The notes below the pieces were generated by a model that searched no databases, was not told where the DNA came from, and saw only the letters and a list, made by a program, of their open reading frames with translations. Below are positions 36,908 to 45,722 of a stretch of 64,000 nt of DNA, piece after piece (the first letter of the stretch is position 1; each line of letters begins with the position of its first letter). The DNA is from Telluribacter sp035998675 (GTDB lineage Bacteria; Bacteroidota; Bacteroidia; Cytophagales; Spirosomataceae), in assembly GCF_035998675.1 (NCBI RefSeq), contig NZ_DASYHI010000002.1, positions 124,001 through 188,000 of the forward strand, written 5' to 3'. A program made the position numbers and the translations under genes.

Positions 36908-37635
36908 GCTTTGTTAGCCTGTAGTAAAGTGTGGTTCAGCAGAGGTAAGCTACCCAGCAACTGGAAGTTCGGGTTCTGAACGGCCCGGTGAATGTACCGG
37001 TACTGAGCTGCCTGGTGCAGGTCGGTACCCAGGGCACCCACCCAACCCTGCTGGATCAGCCGTTCGGCCATGTCCTGCTCGGCGGCTCCGTACAATCCGC
37101 CCAGCGACAGTAAATTTACCTGAAAGATAACATTCATTTCATAAAGTTCCGTATACCTTTCCGGATGCCGGTGCCAGGGCCGGTACCGTTCCGGATGCGC
37201 CAGTACCGGTTTCCAGCCTTTGCTTACCAAAGCGCGCAGAATTTCCATGAAGAAAGGTTGCTCTGAACGCATGGAAGTTTCTACGAGCAGGTACCGGTCA
37301 AACAACGGAAGCAGGTCGTCGGCTTCGAGCAGCGTTATGAGGTAGTCGTCGGCGTAGTACTCGGCAGCATAGGTGAGGTGCAGGTCGGGCCACCGGCTCT
37401 CCACGACCGGCTGTATGGCCTGCCAGGCTTCCCGGATGGTATTGGTAGTATTCGGAAAAAAATCGGAACGGATATGGGGCGTAGCCACAATTCGGCGGAT
37501 ACCCGCTTTATAATGCAGGTCAATCAAAGCCAGACTGTCGTTCAGGGTGGCCGCTCCGTCATCAATACCGGGTAGTACATGAATATGCAGATCACTTCCC
37601 AATAAAGTCAATAGTTCATCAGGAGAAGTTTGCAT
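36904..37635 (-). CDS. CpsB/YwqE-type PHP tyrosine phosphatase
   Basis: 243 residues of the PHP superfamily, metal-dependent phosphotyrosine phosphatases. Metal ligands are visible in SDLHIHVLPGIDDGA, IVATPHIRSDFF, AAEYYAD, VLAHPERYRPW and ALGTDLHQ. This family regulates capsule export by removing phosphate from the tyrosine tail of BY-kinases. The stop overlaps the start of the Wzc-like kinase by 4 nt, matching kinase/phosphatase pairing. It replaces the low-molecular-weight phosphatase Wzb used in enterobacteria. Confidence 0.92.
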   Translation of the reverse strand: MQTSPDELLTLLGSDLHIHVLPGIDDGAATLNDSLALIDLHYKAGIRRIVATPHIRSDFFPNTTNTIREAWQAIQPVVESRWPDLHLTYAAEYYADDYLITLLEADDLLPLFDRYLLVETSMRSEQPFFMEILRALVSKGWKPVLAHPERYRPWHRHPERYTELYEMNVIFQVNLLSLGGLYGAAEQDMAERLIQQGWVGALGTDLHQAAQYRYIHRAVQNPNFQLLGSLPLLNHTLLQANKA

Positions 37636-37655
37636 AAGTACAGGGCGTAACGGTA

Positions 37656-38420
37656 TTACCTCGTAAGAAGGTTAATAATAAGTACTGTAAGATTCATAAC
37701 GGCCAGGATAGGCTGAATTATTATAAGGTTACGCTGGAATTTGATGGTACGCAGGGTTTCCCGCGAAGGGGGAACGTACACAATGTCATTATCATAAATA
37801 TACTGATTCATAATGAGCGGGTCGCCTAACTGCTGAAAATCATACTCTACGGTACGTTGCTGGGTACCTTCGCTCCGAATCACCTGAATGGAATTGCCCG
37901 CTTCGGCGTACCTGATGCCCCCTGCTTTGGCCAGTATGTCGCCCAGCGACTGGTACTCTTTGTCGAGCAGAATGAGCCCCTGGTTATTGACCGCGCCCAG
38001 TACTTTTACCCGCAGGTTGGTTATTTCTACTTCAAACAACGGGTCGCGTACCACGTTGCTGTACAGTACCGAAAGCGTATCGGCTACCTGCTTTCGGGTA
38101 AGGCCTTCTACCTTTAGTCTTCCGATTTCGGGCATACTAACCAGTCCTTCTGAGCTGACTGCTACCACAAATCCGCCTTCGCTTCCACCGGCCGCCGTGC
38201 CTGCTCGTACCTGGTTGGGGTCCGGCATCAGTTCTGACAGCCAGTTAAGGTTACGGATGCGGAGCCGATCACCGGGCTTTATAAGATAGGCTCCCTGATC
38301 GATCATGATGGACGGAGGGCTAAGCTGAGAGGAGGTGATTCGGGGGGCTTCCTGCTGAGTACGGCAGGCACTCAGCAGGAGCATCACCACGAACACCCCA
38401 CCTGGGCTTTTAAACATCAT
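37656..38420 (-). CDS. Wza-like polysaccharide export lipoprotein
   Basis: 254 residues. A lipobox (LLLSAC) ends the signal peptide, so the protein is lipidated and sorted to the outer membrane. The Poly_export domain is seen in YLIKPGDRLRIRNLNWLSELM and VSSEGLVSMPEIGRLKVEGLTRKQVADTLSVLYSNVVRDPLFEVEITN, with an SLBB domain in VKVLGAVNNQGLILL...YQSLGDILAKAGGI. A C-terminal hydrophobic helix (IIIQPILAVMNLTVLIINLL) would insert in the outer membrane as in Wza. It forms the translocation channel contacting the Wzc-like protein. Confidence 0.93.
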   Translation of the reverse strand: MMFKSPGGVFVVMLLLSACRTQQEAPRITSSQLSPPSIMIDQGAYLIKPGDRLRIRNLNWLSELMPDPNQVRAGTAAGGSEGGFVVAVSSEGLVSMPEIGRLKVEGLTRKQVADTLSVLYSNVVRDPLFEVEITNLRVKVLGAVNNQGLILLDKEYQSLGDILAKAGGIRYAEAGNSIQVIRSEGTQQRTVEYDFQQLGDPLIMNQYIYDNDIVYVPPSRETLRTIKFQRNLIIIQPILAVMNLTVLIINLLTR

Positions 38421-38429
38421 ATTTTGTTT

Positions 38430-39539
38430 TTATTGGTTCCCAAAATGAACTTTTACTTTTTTTAACGCTGATCCTATTACCTGGTGCATATCATAGTAGC
38501 GGTATTCTGCTAACCGACCGCCAAAGATTACATGCTGCTCCTGCTCGGCCAGGGCTTTGTACTGACGGAAAAGCTGGTCGTTTTTATCATCATTGATAGG
38601 ATAATAAGGCTCGGCTCCTGGTGAAAACTCCTGCGGGTACTCGCGGGTAATGACTGTTTTGGGTTGCGTTCCAAACTCAAAATGCTTGTGCTCAATGATA
38701 CGGGTAAAGGGCGTTTCGGCATCTGTATAGTTAACTACCGCGTTGCCCTGGTAGTTTTCAGTATCCAAAATCTCGTCGTCAAAGCGCAGGCTGCGGTATT
38801 CCAGGGCACCAAAGCGGAAGTCAAAGTACTCGTCAATTTTTCCGGTATATACGATGGTATCGGCCAGTGCGCCAAGCTCCTCCCGGTGGGCGAAGAAATC
38901 CACTTCCAGCCTTAGTTCGACCCCTTCCAGTAGGCCTTCGGTCAGCTTGTTGTACCCGCCAATGGGTATACCCTGGTAGCGGTCGTTGAAGTAGTTGTTG
39001 TCAAAAGTAAACCGAACCGGTAGCCGCTTGATAATAAAAGCGGGCAGCTCCGTAGCCTTACGTCCCCACTGTTTTTCGGTATAGGCTTTTATCAGTTTCT
39101 CGTACATATCTACGCCTACCAGCGAAATAGCCTGCTCTTCCAGGTTGGTGGGCTCCTTTATACCGGCTTCTTTGACTTGCTCGGCTATTTTGGCCTTGGC
39201 TTCGTCCGGTGTGCGTACCTTCCACAACTGGTAGAAAGTATTCATGTTGAAAGGGAGGTTATATAACTCTCCGTTAAAATTTGCTACGGGGGAATTGGTG
39301 TAGCGGTTAAATTCCACAAATGAATTAACGTAGTCCCAGATATCCTTGTCATTGGTGTGGAAGATATGGGCTCCGTACTTGTGTACATTAATACCTTCCA
39401 TATTTTCGCAGTAGGTATTGCCGCCAATGTGGTTACGGCGGTCAATAACCAGGCATTTTTTACCACGTTTGGTAGCTTCGTGTGCAAATACGCAGCCCCA
39501 AAGTCCGGCTCCAACGACCAGATAGTCGAATTCTTTCAT
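38430..39539 (-). CDS. glf: UDP-galactopyranose mutase
   Basis: 369-residue flavoprotein converting UDP-galactopyranose to UDP-galactofuranose, the donor of Galf residues. The FAD site is DYLVVGAGLWGCVFAHEATKRG, followed by CLVIDRRNHIGGNTYCENMEGINVHKYGAHIFHTND, the family's hallmark, and EKQWGRKATELPA. The C-terminus VIFGGRLAEYRYYDMHQVIGSAL binds flavin. The second glycine position in GAGLWG (often GAGLFG) is unremarkable. Its presence means the exported glycan probably contains galactofuranose, and one of the GT enzymes must be a Galf transferase. Gap of 51 bp to the dehydrogenase. Confidence 0.97.
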   Translation of the reverse strand: MKEFDYLVVGAGLWGCVFAHEATKRGKKCLVIDRRNHIGGNTYCENMEGINVHKYGAHIFHTNDKDIWDYVNSFVEFNRYTNSPVANFNGELYNLPFNMNTFYQLWKVRTPDEAKAKIAEQVKEAGIKEPTNLEEQAISLVGVDMYEKLIKAYTEKQWGRKATELPAFIIKRLPVRFTFDNNYFNDRYQGIPIGGYNKLTEGLLEGVELRLEVDFFAHREELGALADTIVYTGKIDEYFDFRFGALEYRSLRFDDEILDTENYQGNAVVNYTDAETPFTRIIEHKHFEFGTQPKTVITREYPQEFSPGAEPYYPINDDKNDQLFRQYKALAEQEQHVIFGGRLAEYRYYDMHQVIGSALKKVKVHFGNQ

Positions 39540-39590
39540 AAATGTAAATAAAATGTTTGTTGTATGATGTAGGCAATTTGTTAGTGAAAG

Positions 39591-40880
39591 TTAGAGACGC
39601 CAGTACGTCAGGTGCTGGTTTTGGTTGGGGTAAAGCCCTTTCAGATCCATCAGGATGGCGTCTGGCTGACAGATGGCTGTAAAATAATCGTTCCCCAACT
39701 CCTGGTACTCATCGTGAGCCACAGCCACGACCACCGCGTCGTAGCGGTTGGAGGGGTTGTCGACCAGCGTCAGGTTGTACTCATGAGCTACTTCATTGGG
39801 TGAAGCATGCGGGTCGACGATATGTACATGTACCGAGTACTGCATCAGCTCTTTAACCAGGTCGGCCACCTTTGAATTGCGAATATCGGCTACGTTTTCC
39901 TTGAAGGTAATGCCCATCACCAGTACCCGAACGCTTTGCGGGTTTTTGCCTTTCTGAATCAGCATTTGCACCAGTTTTTTGGCCACAAAAGCCGGCATGG
40001 CATCGTTAATGCGCCGGCCGCTGTTGATTACCTGCGGGTCGTAGCCGAGCTGTCTGGACTTGTGAAGCAAGTAATACGGGTCAACGCCAATGCAGTGCCC
40101 ACCCACCAGTCCGGGGTAAAACCGCAGAAAATTCCACTTGGTACCCGCGGCTTTTATTACCTCCTGCGTATCTATGTCCATCCGGTCAAATATGATGGCC
40201 AACTCATTCATCAGGGATATATTCAGGTCGCGCTGGGTATTTTCGATAACTTTGGCGGCTTCGGCTACTTTAATGGTGGGAGCTTTGTAGACCCCCGCCC
40301 TGATAACACTACCATAGACGGCCGCAATTTCCTCCAGCGCTTCGGTATCGCTGCCCGAAACAATTTTCAGAATATCGGGCAGAGCGCGGTTTTTATCACC
40401 CGGATTGATACGCTCCGGTGAATATCCTATTTTAAAGTCCTGCCCAACTTTCAGGCCCGAGTGCTCTTCCAGCAGGGGAAGGCAGTCGTCTTCGGTACAT
40501 CCCGGATACACCGTCGATTCAAAAACAACGAAGTCGCCTTTCTTGAGAGCTTTCCCTACCAGCTCCGAGGCCTTTTGCAGCGGCTTGAGGTCAGGTACCT
40601 TGTAGGCATCAACGGGGGTAGGTACCGCTATGACAAAGAAGTGCGCCTGCCGGAGGTCATCGCCGGAGCTGGTAAAGCAGATTTCTTTGCCTTCGAAGTC
40701 TTCGGGACTGATTTCACGGGAGGGATCAATGCTCTGCTGCATGCGCTCAATGCGTTCCTGATTAATATCAAAGCCGACGACACTGAACTTGTTAGCAAAT
40801 TCAAGAGCAATAGGAAGTCCTACGTACCCTAGCCCAATGACAGCTATTTTTCTTTCTTTTGCCAGTAGTAAATCGTACAC
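39591..40880 (-). CDS. UDP-N-acetylhexosamine 6-dehydrogenase (TviB/WbpO-like)
   Basis: Nucleotide-sugar dehydrogenase forming a UDP-hexosaminuronic acid with two NAD reductions. Signatures: KIAVIGLGYVGLPIALEFA, VIAVPTPVDAYKVPDL, FESTVYPGCTEDDC, GYSPERINPGDKNR, FYPGLVGGHCIGVDPYYLLHKS with the catalytic cysteine and VLVMGITFKENVADIRNSK. I set the start at the GTG at 40880, because it gives the usual M-Y-x-x-L-L-x-x-K start; an ATG at 40928 adds 16 residues with no family counterpart and lies only 16 nt from the ompA terminator. Product may be UDP-GalNAcA or, using WecB product, UDP-ManNAcA. First gene of the glycan operon. Confidence 0.92.
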   Translation of the reverse strand: MYDLLLAKERKIAVIGLGYVGLPIALEFANKFSVVGFDINQERIERMQQSIDPSREISPEDFEGKEICFTSSGDDLRQAHFFVIAVPTPVDAYKVPDLKPLQKASELVGKALKKGDFVVFESTVYPGCTEDDCLPLLEEHSGLKVGQDFKIGYSPERINPGDKNRALPDILKIVSGSDTEALEEIAAVYGSVIRAGVYKAPTIKVAEAAKVIENTQRDLNISLMNELAIIFDRMDIDTQEVIKAAGTKWNFLRFYPGLVGGHCIGVDPYYLLHKSRQLGYDPQVINSGRRINDAMPAFVAKKLVQMLIQKGKNPQSVRVLVMGITFKENVADIRNSKVADLVKELMQYSVHVHIVDPHASPNEVAHEYNLTLVDNPSNRYDAVVVAVAHDEYQELGNDYFTAICQPDAILMDLKGLYPNQNQHLTYWRL

Positions 40881-40944
40881 AAGGATAGTACTTAATAGTC
40901 CGTTTTTTAGGAAAAGGCTCACCTTCATTTGATGAGGTGACTGA

Positions 40945-40972
40945 AAAAAGGCTCCCCGCGGGGAGCCTTTTT
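40945..40972 (-). terminator. Perfect palindromic terminator after the ompA-like gene
   Basis: A 28-nt perfect palindrome: A5, a GGCTCCCCG/CGGGGAGCC core and T5. It lies 27 bp past the stop of the ompA-like gene and just before the glycan locus, insulating the two transcripts. Symmetric A/T flanks allow use in both directions. Confidence 0.9.
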
Positions 40973-40999
40973 CTTAGTAGTAAGTAGCAGAGGCCTGTA

Positions 41000-42487
41000 T
41001 TAAGGCAGCAGTTTCAGTTCTACGCGGCGGTTTCTTTGCAGACCGGTGCGGGAAGTACCATCAGCAATCGGCTTGAATGAACCGAAATAGTCAACAATGA
41101 TCTTGCTGGCATCCTGTAAGCCTCCTTCGTTAACCAGGAAGTCACGAACGGCATCTACCCGGCGGCGCGACAAGGCCATGTTGTAGCGGTCAGAAGCGCG
41201 GCGGTCAGCGTGGCCGGCCAGTTGCAGGCGGCAGCCCGAGCGGTTCATCAGGGTAGCTACGTTGGTGAGCATCTCGCGGTACTCAGGCTTGATGATACTC
41301 TTATCGGTATCAAACATCACGTTGGTGAATATTTCGCTACAGGTAGCACCCGAGGCTATCGCATCCTTCACGTACCGGTCGAAGTCTATAACGCGACCGC
41401 TACCATCTACTACACTACCGGCGGGTGAGTTAGGCTCTTTGTCAAAAAAGTCAGATACACCGTCACCGTCAGTATCAAGCAGCAGACGTGGGTCAATATC
41501 AGGCGGACGATTGGCTTTGGCTACCGAATCCATTTCTTCCAGGGTCAGGATCTTAGGCGGCTTTACGAGCAGCTTGGGATCGGTGTAGCGCAGGTGATAG
41601 AAGCCCTCCTCAGGCGTGTACTCGTATTTGCCATCCGTTTTGGTTACGCGCAGCGGGTTTTTGCCTAACTTATAGGTAAGCATCACAGCACCGTAGCCGT
41701 ACTTGTCCAGTGCCGAATTACCCCGGCGGTTGGTAGTGAAGCCGTTAATGTTGGTTCCGTCGTTGGGGTCTCTTGAGAAATCTCCGCCGAAAGTGGCATC
41801 TACAATATCCGAATTAACGTGATTGACGCGGAAGTCAATGCCCAGATCCAGACGGCGGCTCAGCTCATAGTTGAAGGTCATACCCAAAGGAATGATCCAG
41901 TCATTGGTGGCGCCATTGGTACTGCGCAGGGTTTGTCCGGTACCCAGTTCGTAAGCGGTAGAGTTATACCAAACCTGACCGGCTCCCACGTAACCATCAA
42001 TTTTCCAGTGTTTCATTTTGGTGCCGCCAAAGAAGAGGCCTTTTAGATTGACAGTAGCTGCCACAGCAAAATCCGTATAGGAACTACGGAAGTAGCGGGA
42101 ATATAAGCGACGCTTCATACCGCGCAGGGCGCCGGCTGTTACGTCAGCCCGTAGCCCAAATAAATACGTAAGTTGCTTGTTCAGCGTTATTCCCCCCTGA
42201 AATGTTCCCCACTCGCTGTAGCTGTCCGACGAATTTTCGGTAACCGGTTTGAAATCATACTCTCTGAGGTCGCCAAAGAATTGAGTAGGTCCGCCATGGA
42301 TGGAAATAGACCAGGTATTCAACTTATAGGGGCCTTCGTAAGCAGCATTAGGATTGTAATCCGGTGAGTTCGGCTGTGTGGGCTGCGTCAGAGGCGGTTG
42401 CTGTGAGCTTAATGGCTGTGCGCTCAATGGCAACGCCATTAGTGACCCCAGGGCAAGCGAACTAATCAACAGGGATATTTTTTTCAT
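41000..42487 (-). CDS. OmpA-family outer membrane protein with calcium-type repeat
   Basis: 495 residues from the ATG at 42487, which starts a signal peptide (MKKISLLISSLALGSLMALPLSAQ); the upstream ATG at 42538 would bury it. The N-terminal half is an outer-membrane beta-barrel (ISIHGGPTQFFGDLREYDF ... LTYLFGLRADVTAGALRG ... DLGIDFRVNHVNSDI). A thrombospondin-type-3 repeat (LDTDGDGVSDFFDKEPNSP) links to the C-terminal OmpA domain (NVMFDTDKSIIKPEYREML, LAGHADRRASDRYNMALSRRRVDAVRDFLV), which binds peptidoglycan. It anchors the outer membrane to the wall. Own promoter upstream, own terminator downstream. Confidence 0.95.
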   Translation of the reverse strand: MKKISLLISSLALGSLMALPLSAQPLSSQQPPLTQPTQPNSPDYNPNAAYEGPYKLNTWSISIHGGPTQFFGDLREYDFKPVTENSSDSYSEWGTFQGGITLNKQLTYLFGLRADVTAGALRGMKRRLYSRYFRSSYTDFAVAATVNLKGLFFGGTKMKHWKIDGYVGAGQVWYNSTAYELGTGQTLRSTNGATNDWIIPLGMTFNYELSRRLDLGIDFRVNHVNSDIVDATFGGDFSRDPNDGTNINGFTTNRRGNSALDKYGYGAVMLTYKLGKNPLRVTKTDGKYEYTPEEGFYHLRYTDPKLLVKPPKILTLEEMDSVAKANRPPDIDPRLLLDTDGDGVSDFFDKEPNSPAGSVVDGSGRVIDFDRYVKDAIASGATCSEIFTNVMFDTDKSIIKPEYREMLTNVATLMNRSGCRLQLAGHADRRASDRYNMALSRRRVDAVRDFLVNEGGLQDASKIIVDYFGSFKPIADGTSRTGLQRNRRVELKLLP

Positions 42488-42580
42488 ACTATACAGGTTA
42501 GCGTTATGAGATGAACAAGGTTTCTGTTTTAATAACAACCGTACGGCCTAACAGTTTATTTGACCGTATTACGCTTGCCA

Positions 42581-42611
42581 CAAAAGTAGGTTAACCCTAT
42601 GAGTTAACCAA
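42581..42611 (-). promoter_or_regulatory. Bacteroidota-type promoter of the ompA-like gene
   Basis: Minus strand TTG (42609-42611), 20-bp spacer, TACTTTTG (42581-42588): exact match to the TTG-N20-TAnnTTTG consensus. Transcription would start near 42574, giving a leader of about 85 nt before the ATG at 42487. This also supports the shorter start for the protein. Confidence 0.7.
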
Positions 42612-42700
42612 TTTATATTGGTACCTAAAATTAGCCTAAATGCTTTAATTTCCTAAATTTCCGGAATTTTACCCCGAAAAAAAAGCGCATTCGTTAACTT

Positions 42701-43834
42701 TCAAAGGCGTTGCATTATCTTTTTCTCAATTTCACTTTTCCAATTTCGGAAGTGACCCTCCACTATTTTCTCTCTTGCCTGGTTGACTAACCACAAATAA
42801 AACGTTAAATTGTGGACGCTGGCGATCTGAGCACCGAGCATTTCGTCGGACTTTATCAGGTGGCGAAGGTAGGCTTTTGAATAAAAGGTACTGGCATATC
42901 CTCCCAGGTTTTTATCAATTGGCGACAAATCATCCTTCCACTTCTCATTCCGGATGTTGATTATCCCATCTGTGGTAAAAATCATGCCATTGCGGGCATT
43001 ACGGGTAGGCATAACACAATCGAACATATCTACACCCAGCGCTATGCCCTCCAGAATATTAGCCGGGGTACCTACTCCCATCAGGTAGCGGGGTTTGTCT
43101 TTGGGCAGAATATCGCACACTACCTCAGTGAGTTCGTACATGATGTCGGCCGGCTCGCCAACCGATAGCCCCCCGATGGCGTTCCCTTCCCGACCAAACG
43201 ACGCAATGGTTTCGGCCGACTGCTGTCTCAGATCTTTATAAACGCTGCCCTGCACAATGGGAAAGAGTGTCTGGCTGTATCCGTAAAGTCCTTCGGTATG
43301 GTCAAAGCGGTCGCAACAGCGTCGTAGCCAGCGGTGTGTCATCTCCATGGACTGCTGGGCGTAGCCATACTCGCAGGGGTAAGGGGTACACTCGTCAAAG
43401 GCCATGACTATGTCCGCGCCGATGACCCGCTGGATGTCCATGACGCGCTCGGGGGTGAAAGTGTGGAGGGAGCCGTCAATGTGGGACTTAAATGCCACAC
43501 CTTCTTCGTTGATTTTTCTCCCCGTTCCGGCCAGCGAATAGACCTGATACCCGCCGCTGTCGGTCAGGATAGGCCGCTGCCAGCCGTTGAAGCCGTGTAA
43601 TCCCCCTGCTTTCTGGATAATATCAAGACCCGGCCGTAGGTAGAGGTGGTAGGTATTCCCAAGAATTATCTGCGCTTTAATGTCATCCCGGAGCTCGCGC
43701 TGGTGTACCGCCTTAACCGTTCCGGCCGTGCCTACCGGCATAAAAATAGGCGTCTGAATGGTGCCGTGATCGGTCTCAATCCGGCCGGCACGTGCTTTGG
43801 TGGAGGTATCCTGCGCTTCTAAAAAAAAATTCAT
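42701..43834 (-). CDS. tgt: tRNA-guanine(34) transglycosylase
   Basis: 377-residue enzyme exchanging guanine-34 for preQ1 in GUN-anticodon tRNAs (queuosine pathway). Seen: MPVGTAGTVKAVHQREL, ILTDSGGYQVYSLA with the catalytic Asp, DIVMAFDECTPYP, GGLSVGEP, LMGVGTPANILEGIALGVDMFDCVMPTRNARNG with the second Asp. In most bacteria a zinc site follows (C-x-C-x2-C ... H). Here the cysteine segment reads SPIDKNLGGYASTFYSKAYLRHL, so all three cysteines are absent while the IASVHNLTFYLWLV histidine remains. This may be a lineage trait of Bacteroidota enzymes. Confidence 0.96.
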   Translation of the reverse strand: MNFFLEAQDTSTKARAGRIETDHGTIQTPIFMPVGTAGTVKAVHQRELRDDIKAQIILGNTYHLYLRPGLDIIQKAGGLHGFNGWQRPILTDSGGYQVYSLAGTGRKINEEGVAFKSHIDGSLHTFTPERVMDIQRVIGADIVMAFDECTPYPCEYGYAQQSMEMTHRWLRRCCDRFDHTEGLYGYSQTLFPIVQGSVYKDLRQQSAETIASFGREGNAIGGLSVGEPADIMYELTEVVCDILPKDKPRYLMGVGTPANILEGIALGVDMFDCVMPTRNARNGMIFTTDGIINIRNEKWKDDLSPIDKNLGGYASTFYSKAYLRHLIKSDEMLGAQIASVHNLTFYLWLVNQAREKIVEGHFRNWKSEIEKKIMQRL

Positions 43835-43857
43835 TCGGCAAGTTGTTGTTGTAGCCG

Positions 43858-43865
43858 CAAAAATA
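43858..43865 (-). promoter_or_regulatory. Putative -7 element for tgt
   Basis: TATTTTTG on the minus strand matches TAnnTTTG, 24 nt upstream of the tgt ATG. The nearest TTG lies 25 bp upstream of it, longer than the usual 19-21, so this is a partial match only. Confidence 0.35.
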
Positions 43866-43899
43866 AGAGGATGCTCTTAAAGAATCCTGACAATGACTG

Positions 43900-43907
43900 T
43901 ATATTTG
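43900..43907 (+). promoter_or_regulatory. Putative -7 element for the GT2 glycosyltransferase
   Basis: TATATTTG matches TAnnTTTG, but no TTG is present at the right distance upstream. A start about seven bases on (near 43914) would nearly coincide with the TTG start codon at 43915, implying a leaderless or very short leader mRNA. Confidence 0.35.
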
Positions 43908-43914
43908 CCAAAAC

Positions 43915-45069
43915 TTGGTGCGACTAATCCTTTACTGCGTGGCGGAACTTTTACTTGCTCTTCTCGGATTTTTTATTCTGATACAGCTCTTCTACTATTT
44001 GTTTGTGTTCGCCCGTCTTATGGGATATAAACAGTACACGGAGGCCGCTCCCGGCGCTCCGGCCGTTACTGTACTGGTGTGTGCGTGGAATGAACTGGAA
44101 AACCTGACGGAACTCCTCCCCCTGCTGGATGCCCAGGACTACCCGGAGTTTGAAGTACTGGTACTGGACGACCGCTCCTCCGACGGTACCCATGACTTCC
44201 TGAAAAAGCACGTATTTGACTGGGAATACGTGCGCTTTATCCGAATTGATACCGAGCACAAGCACATTACCCCTAAAAAGTACGCGCTGTCGGTTGGGAT
44301 GAAACACGCCCGCTACCCCATTGCCCTGATGACCGATGCCGACTGCCGTCCGACGGGTACCAACTGGATCACGAGTATGGTAGCTCAGCTATCGGACGGA
44401 AAAGACATAGTACTTGGTTTCTCCCCTTATATAAGGAAAGCAGGGCTGCTGAACTGGTTTATTCGTTGCGAAACTTTCTATACGGCTGTTCAGTACCTGT
44501 CGTTCGCCCGGACCGGGTGGCCTTACATGGGCGTGGGTCGCAACCTGATGTACCGTACTTCGCTTTTTTTTGCCACCAAAGGGTTCTACACGCACAAGGG
44601 AGTGGTAGGTGGCGACGACGACCTGTTTATGAATCAGGCAGCTACTCCTGAGAATACGGCTATCAACCTGGACCCCAATTCTTTTATGTACTCGGTGCCC
44701 AAAACCAGCTGGAATAGCTGGTTTGTCCAGAAAAAAAGGCACCTGTCGGTAGGGAAGCTCTACAAAGCGCGGTATAAATTTCTGCTGGGACTGCTTTCGG
44801 GCTCGCACGTGGGGGTATGGGTCGTTGGCCTGGCCTGCCTGGTATATGGTATTTACAGTCAGGACCTGCTCTTTCTGCAGATACTCGGCGGAGCCTTTGT
44901 ACTGCGGTGGCTGGTGCAGGCTATTGTACTGGGGAGCATTAATAAACGCCTCGACCGAACCGTGGAAGTATACAGCTTTTTGTTCATGGACCTGGCCTTT
45001 TTTGTTTACTACCTCTTTATGGGCTTTATGCTGCTCATCCGGCGCAAAGCCAAAGTACAGTGGCGTTAA
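43915..45069 (+). CDS. Membrane-anchored GT2-family glycosyltransferase
   Basis: 384 residues with a TTG start at 43915 (or GTG at 43918); no in-frame ATG is available. An N-terminal helix (LLLALLGFFILIQLFYYLFVFA) precedes the GT-A domain: VTVLVCAWNELENLTELLPLLDAQDYPEFEVLVLDDRSSDGT, the metal-binding ALMTDADCRP, and VGGDDDLFMNQAA followed by KRHLSVGKLYKARYKF. Two to three C-terminal helices follow. This topology is shared with polymerising or flippase-coupled GT2 enzymes, such as those adding sugars to lipid carriers. It lies upstream of rsmG (29-bp gap), divergent from tgt, and is separate from the large glycan locus. Confidence 0.88.
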   Translation: MVRLILYCVAELLLALLGFFILIQLFYYLFVFARLMGYKQYTEAAPGAPAVTVLVCAWNELENLTELLPLLDAQDYPEFEVLVLDDRSSDGTHDFLKKHVFDWEYVRFIRIDTEHKHITPKKYALSVGMKHARYPIALMTDADCRPTGTNWITSMVAQLSDGKDIVLGFSPYIRKAGLLNWFIRCETFYTAVQYLSFARTGWPYMGVGRNLMYRTSLFFATKGFYTHKGVVGGDDDLFMNQAATPENTAINLDPNSFMYSVPKTSWNSWFVQKKRHLSVGKLYKARYKFLLGLLSGSHVGVWVVGLACLVYGIYSQDLLFLQILGGAFVLRWLVQAIVLGSINKRLDRTVEVYSFLFMDLAFFVYYLFMGFMLLIRRKAKVQWR

Positions 45070-45098
45070 CGGCCGGAAGAAGTTAAATAGAAAATCGA

Positions 45099-45722
45099 AT
45101 GGAACAACTACTGCATTACTTTCCGGACCTGACCGCTACCCAACGCCAGCAACTGGCGCAGATGGACGAGGCCTACCGCTTCTGGAATGCGCAGATCAAC
45201 GTTATATCCCGGCAGGACATTGATACGCTCTACGAGCGCCACATACTACACTCGCTGGGTATTGCCAAAGTAATCCGGTTCAAGCCCGGTACCACTGTGC
45301 TCGACGTAGGTACGGGGGGCGGCTTTCCCGGTATACCCCTGGCCGTAATGTTTCCGGAGGTACAGTTTCATCTGGTCGATAGTATCGGCAAAAAAATAAA
45401 GGTAGTGCAGGAGGTAACGCAGGCGCTGCAGCTCAACAACGTAAGGGCGGAGCAGGTGCGGGCGGAAAAACTAAACGATACCTACGAATTTGTGGTGAGC
45501 CGGGCCGTTACCCGCCTGAAACCCTTTGTAGGCTGGGTAAGGCAGAGCATCAGCCGTAACTCTTTCCATGATCTCAAAAACGGCGTGCTGTACCTGAAAG
45601 GCGGCGACCTCACCGAAGAAATCGAGGAGCTGGGACGTAAGGTAAATACCTACGAACTTTCGGACTATTTCAGCGAGGATTTCTTTGCCACCAAGAAGGT
45701 AGTTCACGTACCACTGGCCTGA
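45099..45722 (+). CDS. rsmG: 16S rRNA (guanine527-N7)-methyltransferase
   Basis: 207-residue SAM-dependent enzyme that methylates G527 in the 530 loop of 16S rRNA; its loss often gives low-level streptomycin resistance. Motif I is TTVLDVGTGGGFPGIPLAVMFP, with VQFHLVDSIGKKIKVVQEVTQAL and VVSRAVTRLKPFVGWV. The N-terminal helix bundle contains the usual NVISRQDIDTLYERHILHSLG. Normal length. Probably co-transcribed with the upstream glycosyltransferase. Confidence 0.97.
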   Translation: MEQLLHYFPDLTATQRQQLAQMDEAYRFWNAQINVISRQDIDTLYERHILHSLGIAKVIRFKPGTTVLDVGTGGGFPGIPLAVMFPEVQFHLVDSIGKKIKVVQEVTQALQLNNVRAEQVRAEKLNDTYEFVVSRAVTRLKPFVGWVRQSISRNSFHDLKNGVLYLKGGDLTEEIEELGRKVNTYELSDYFSEDFFATKKVVHVPLA

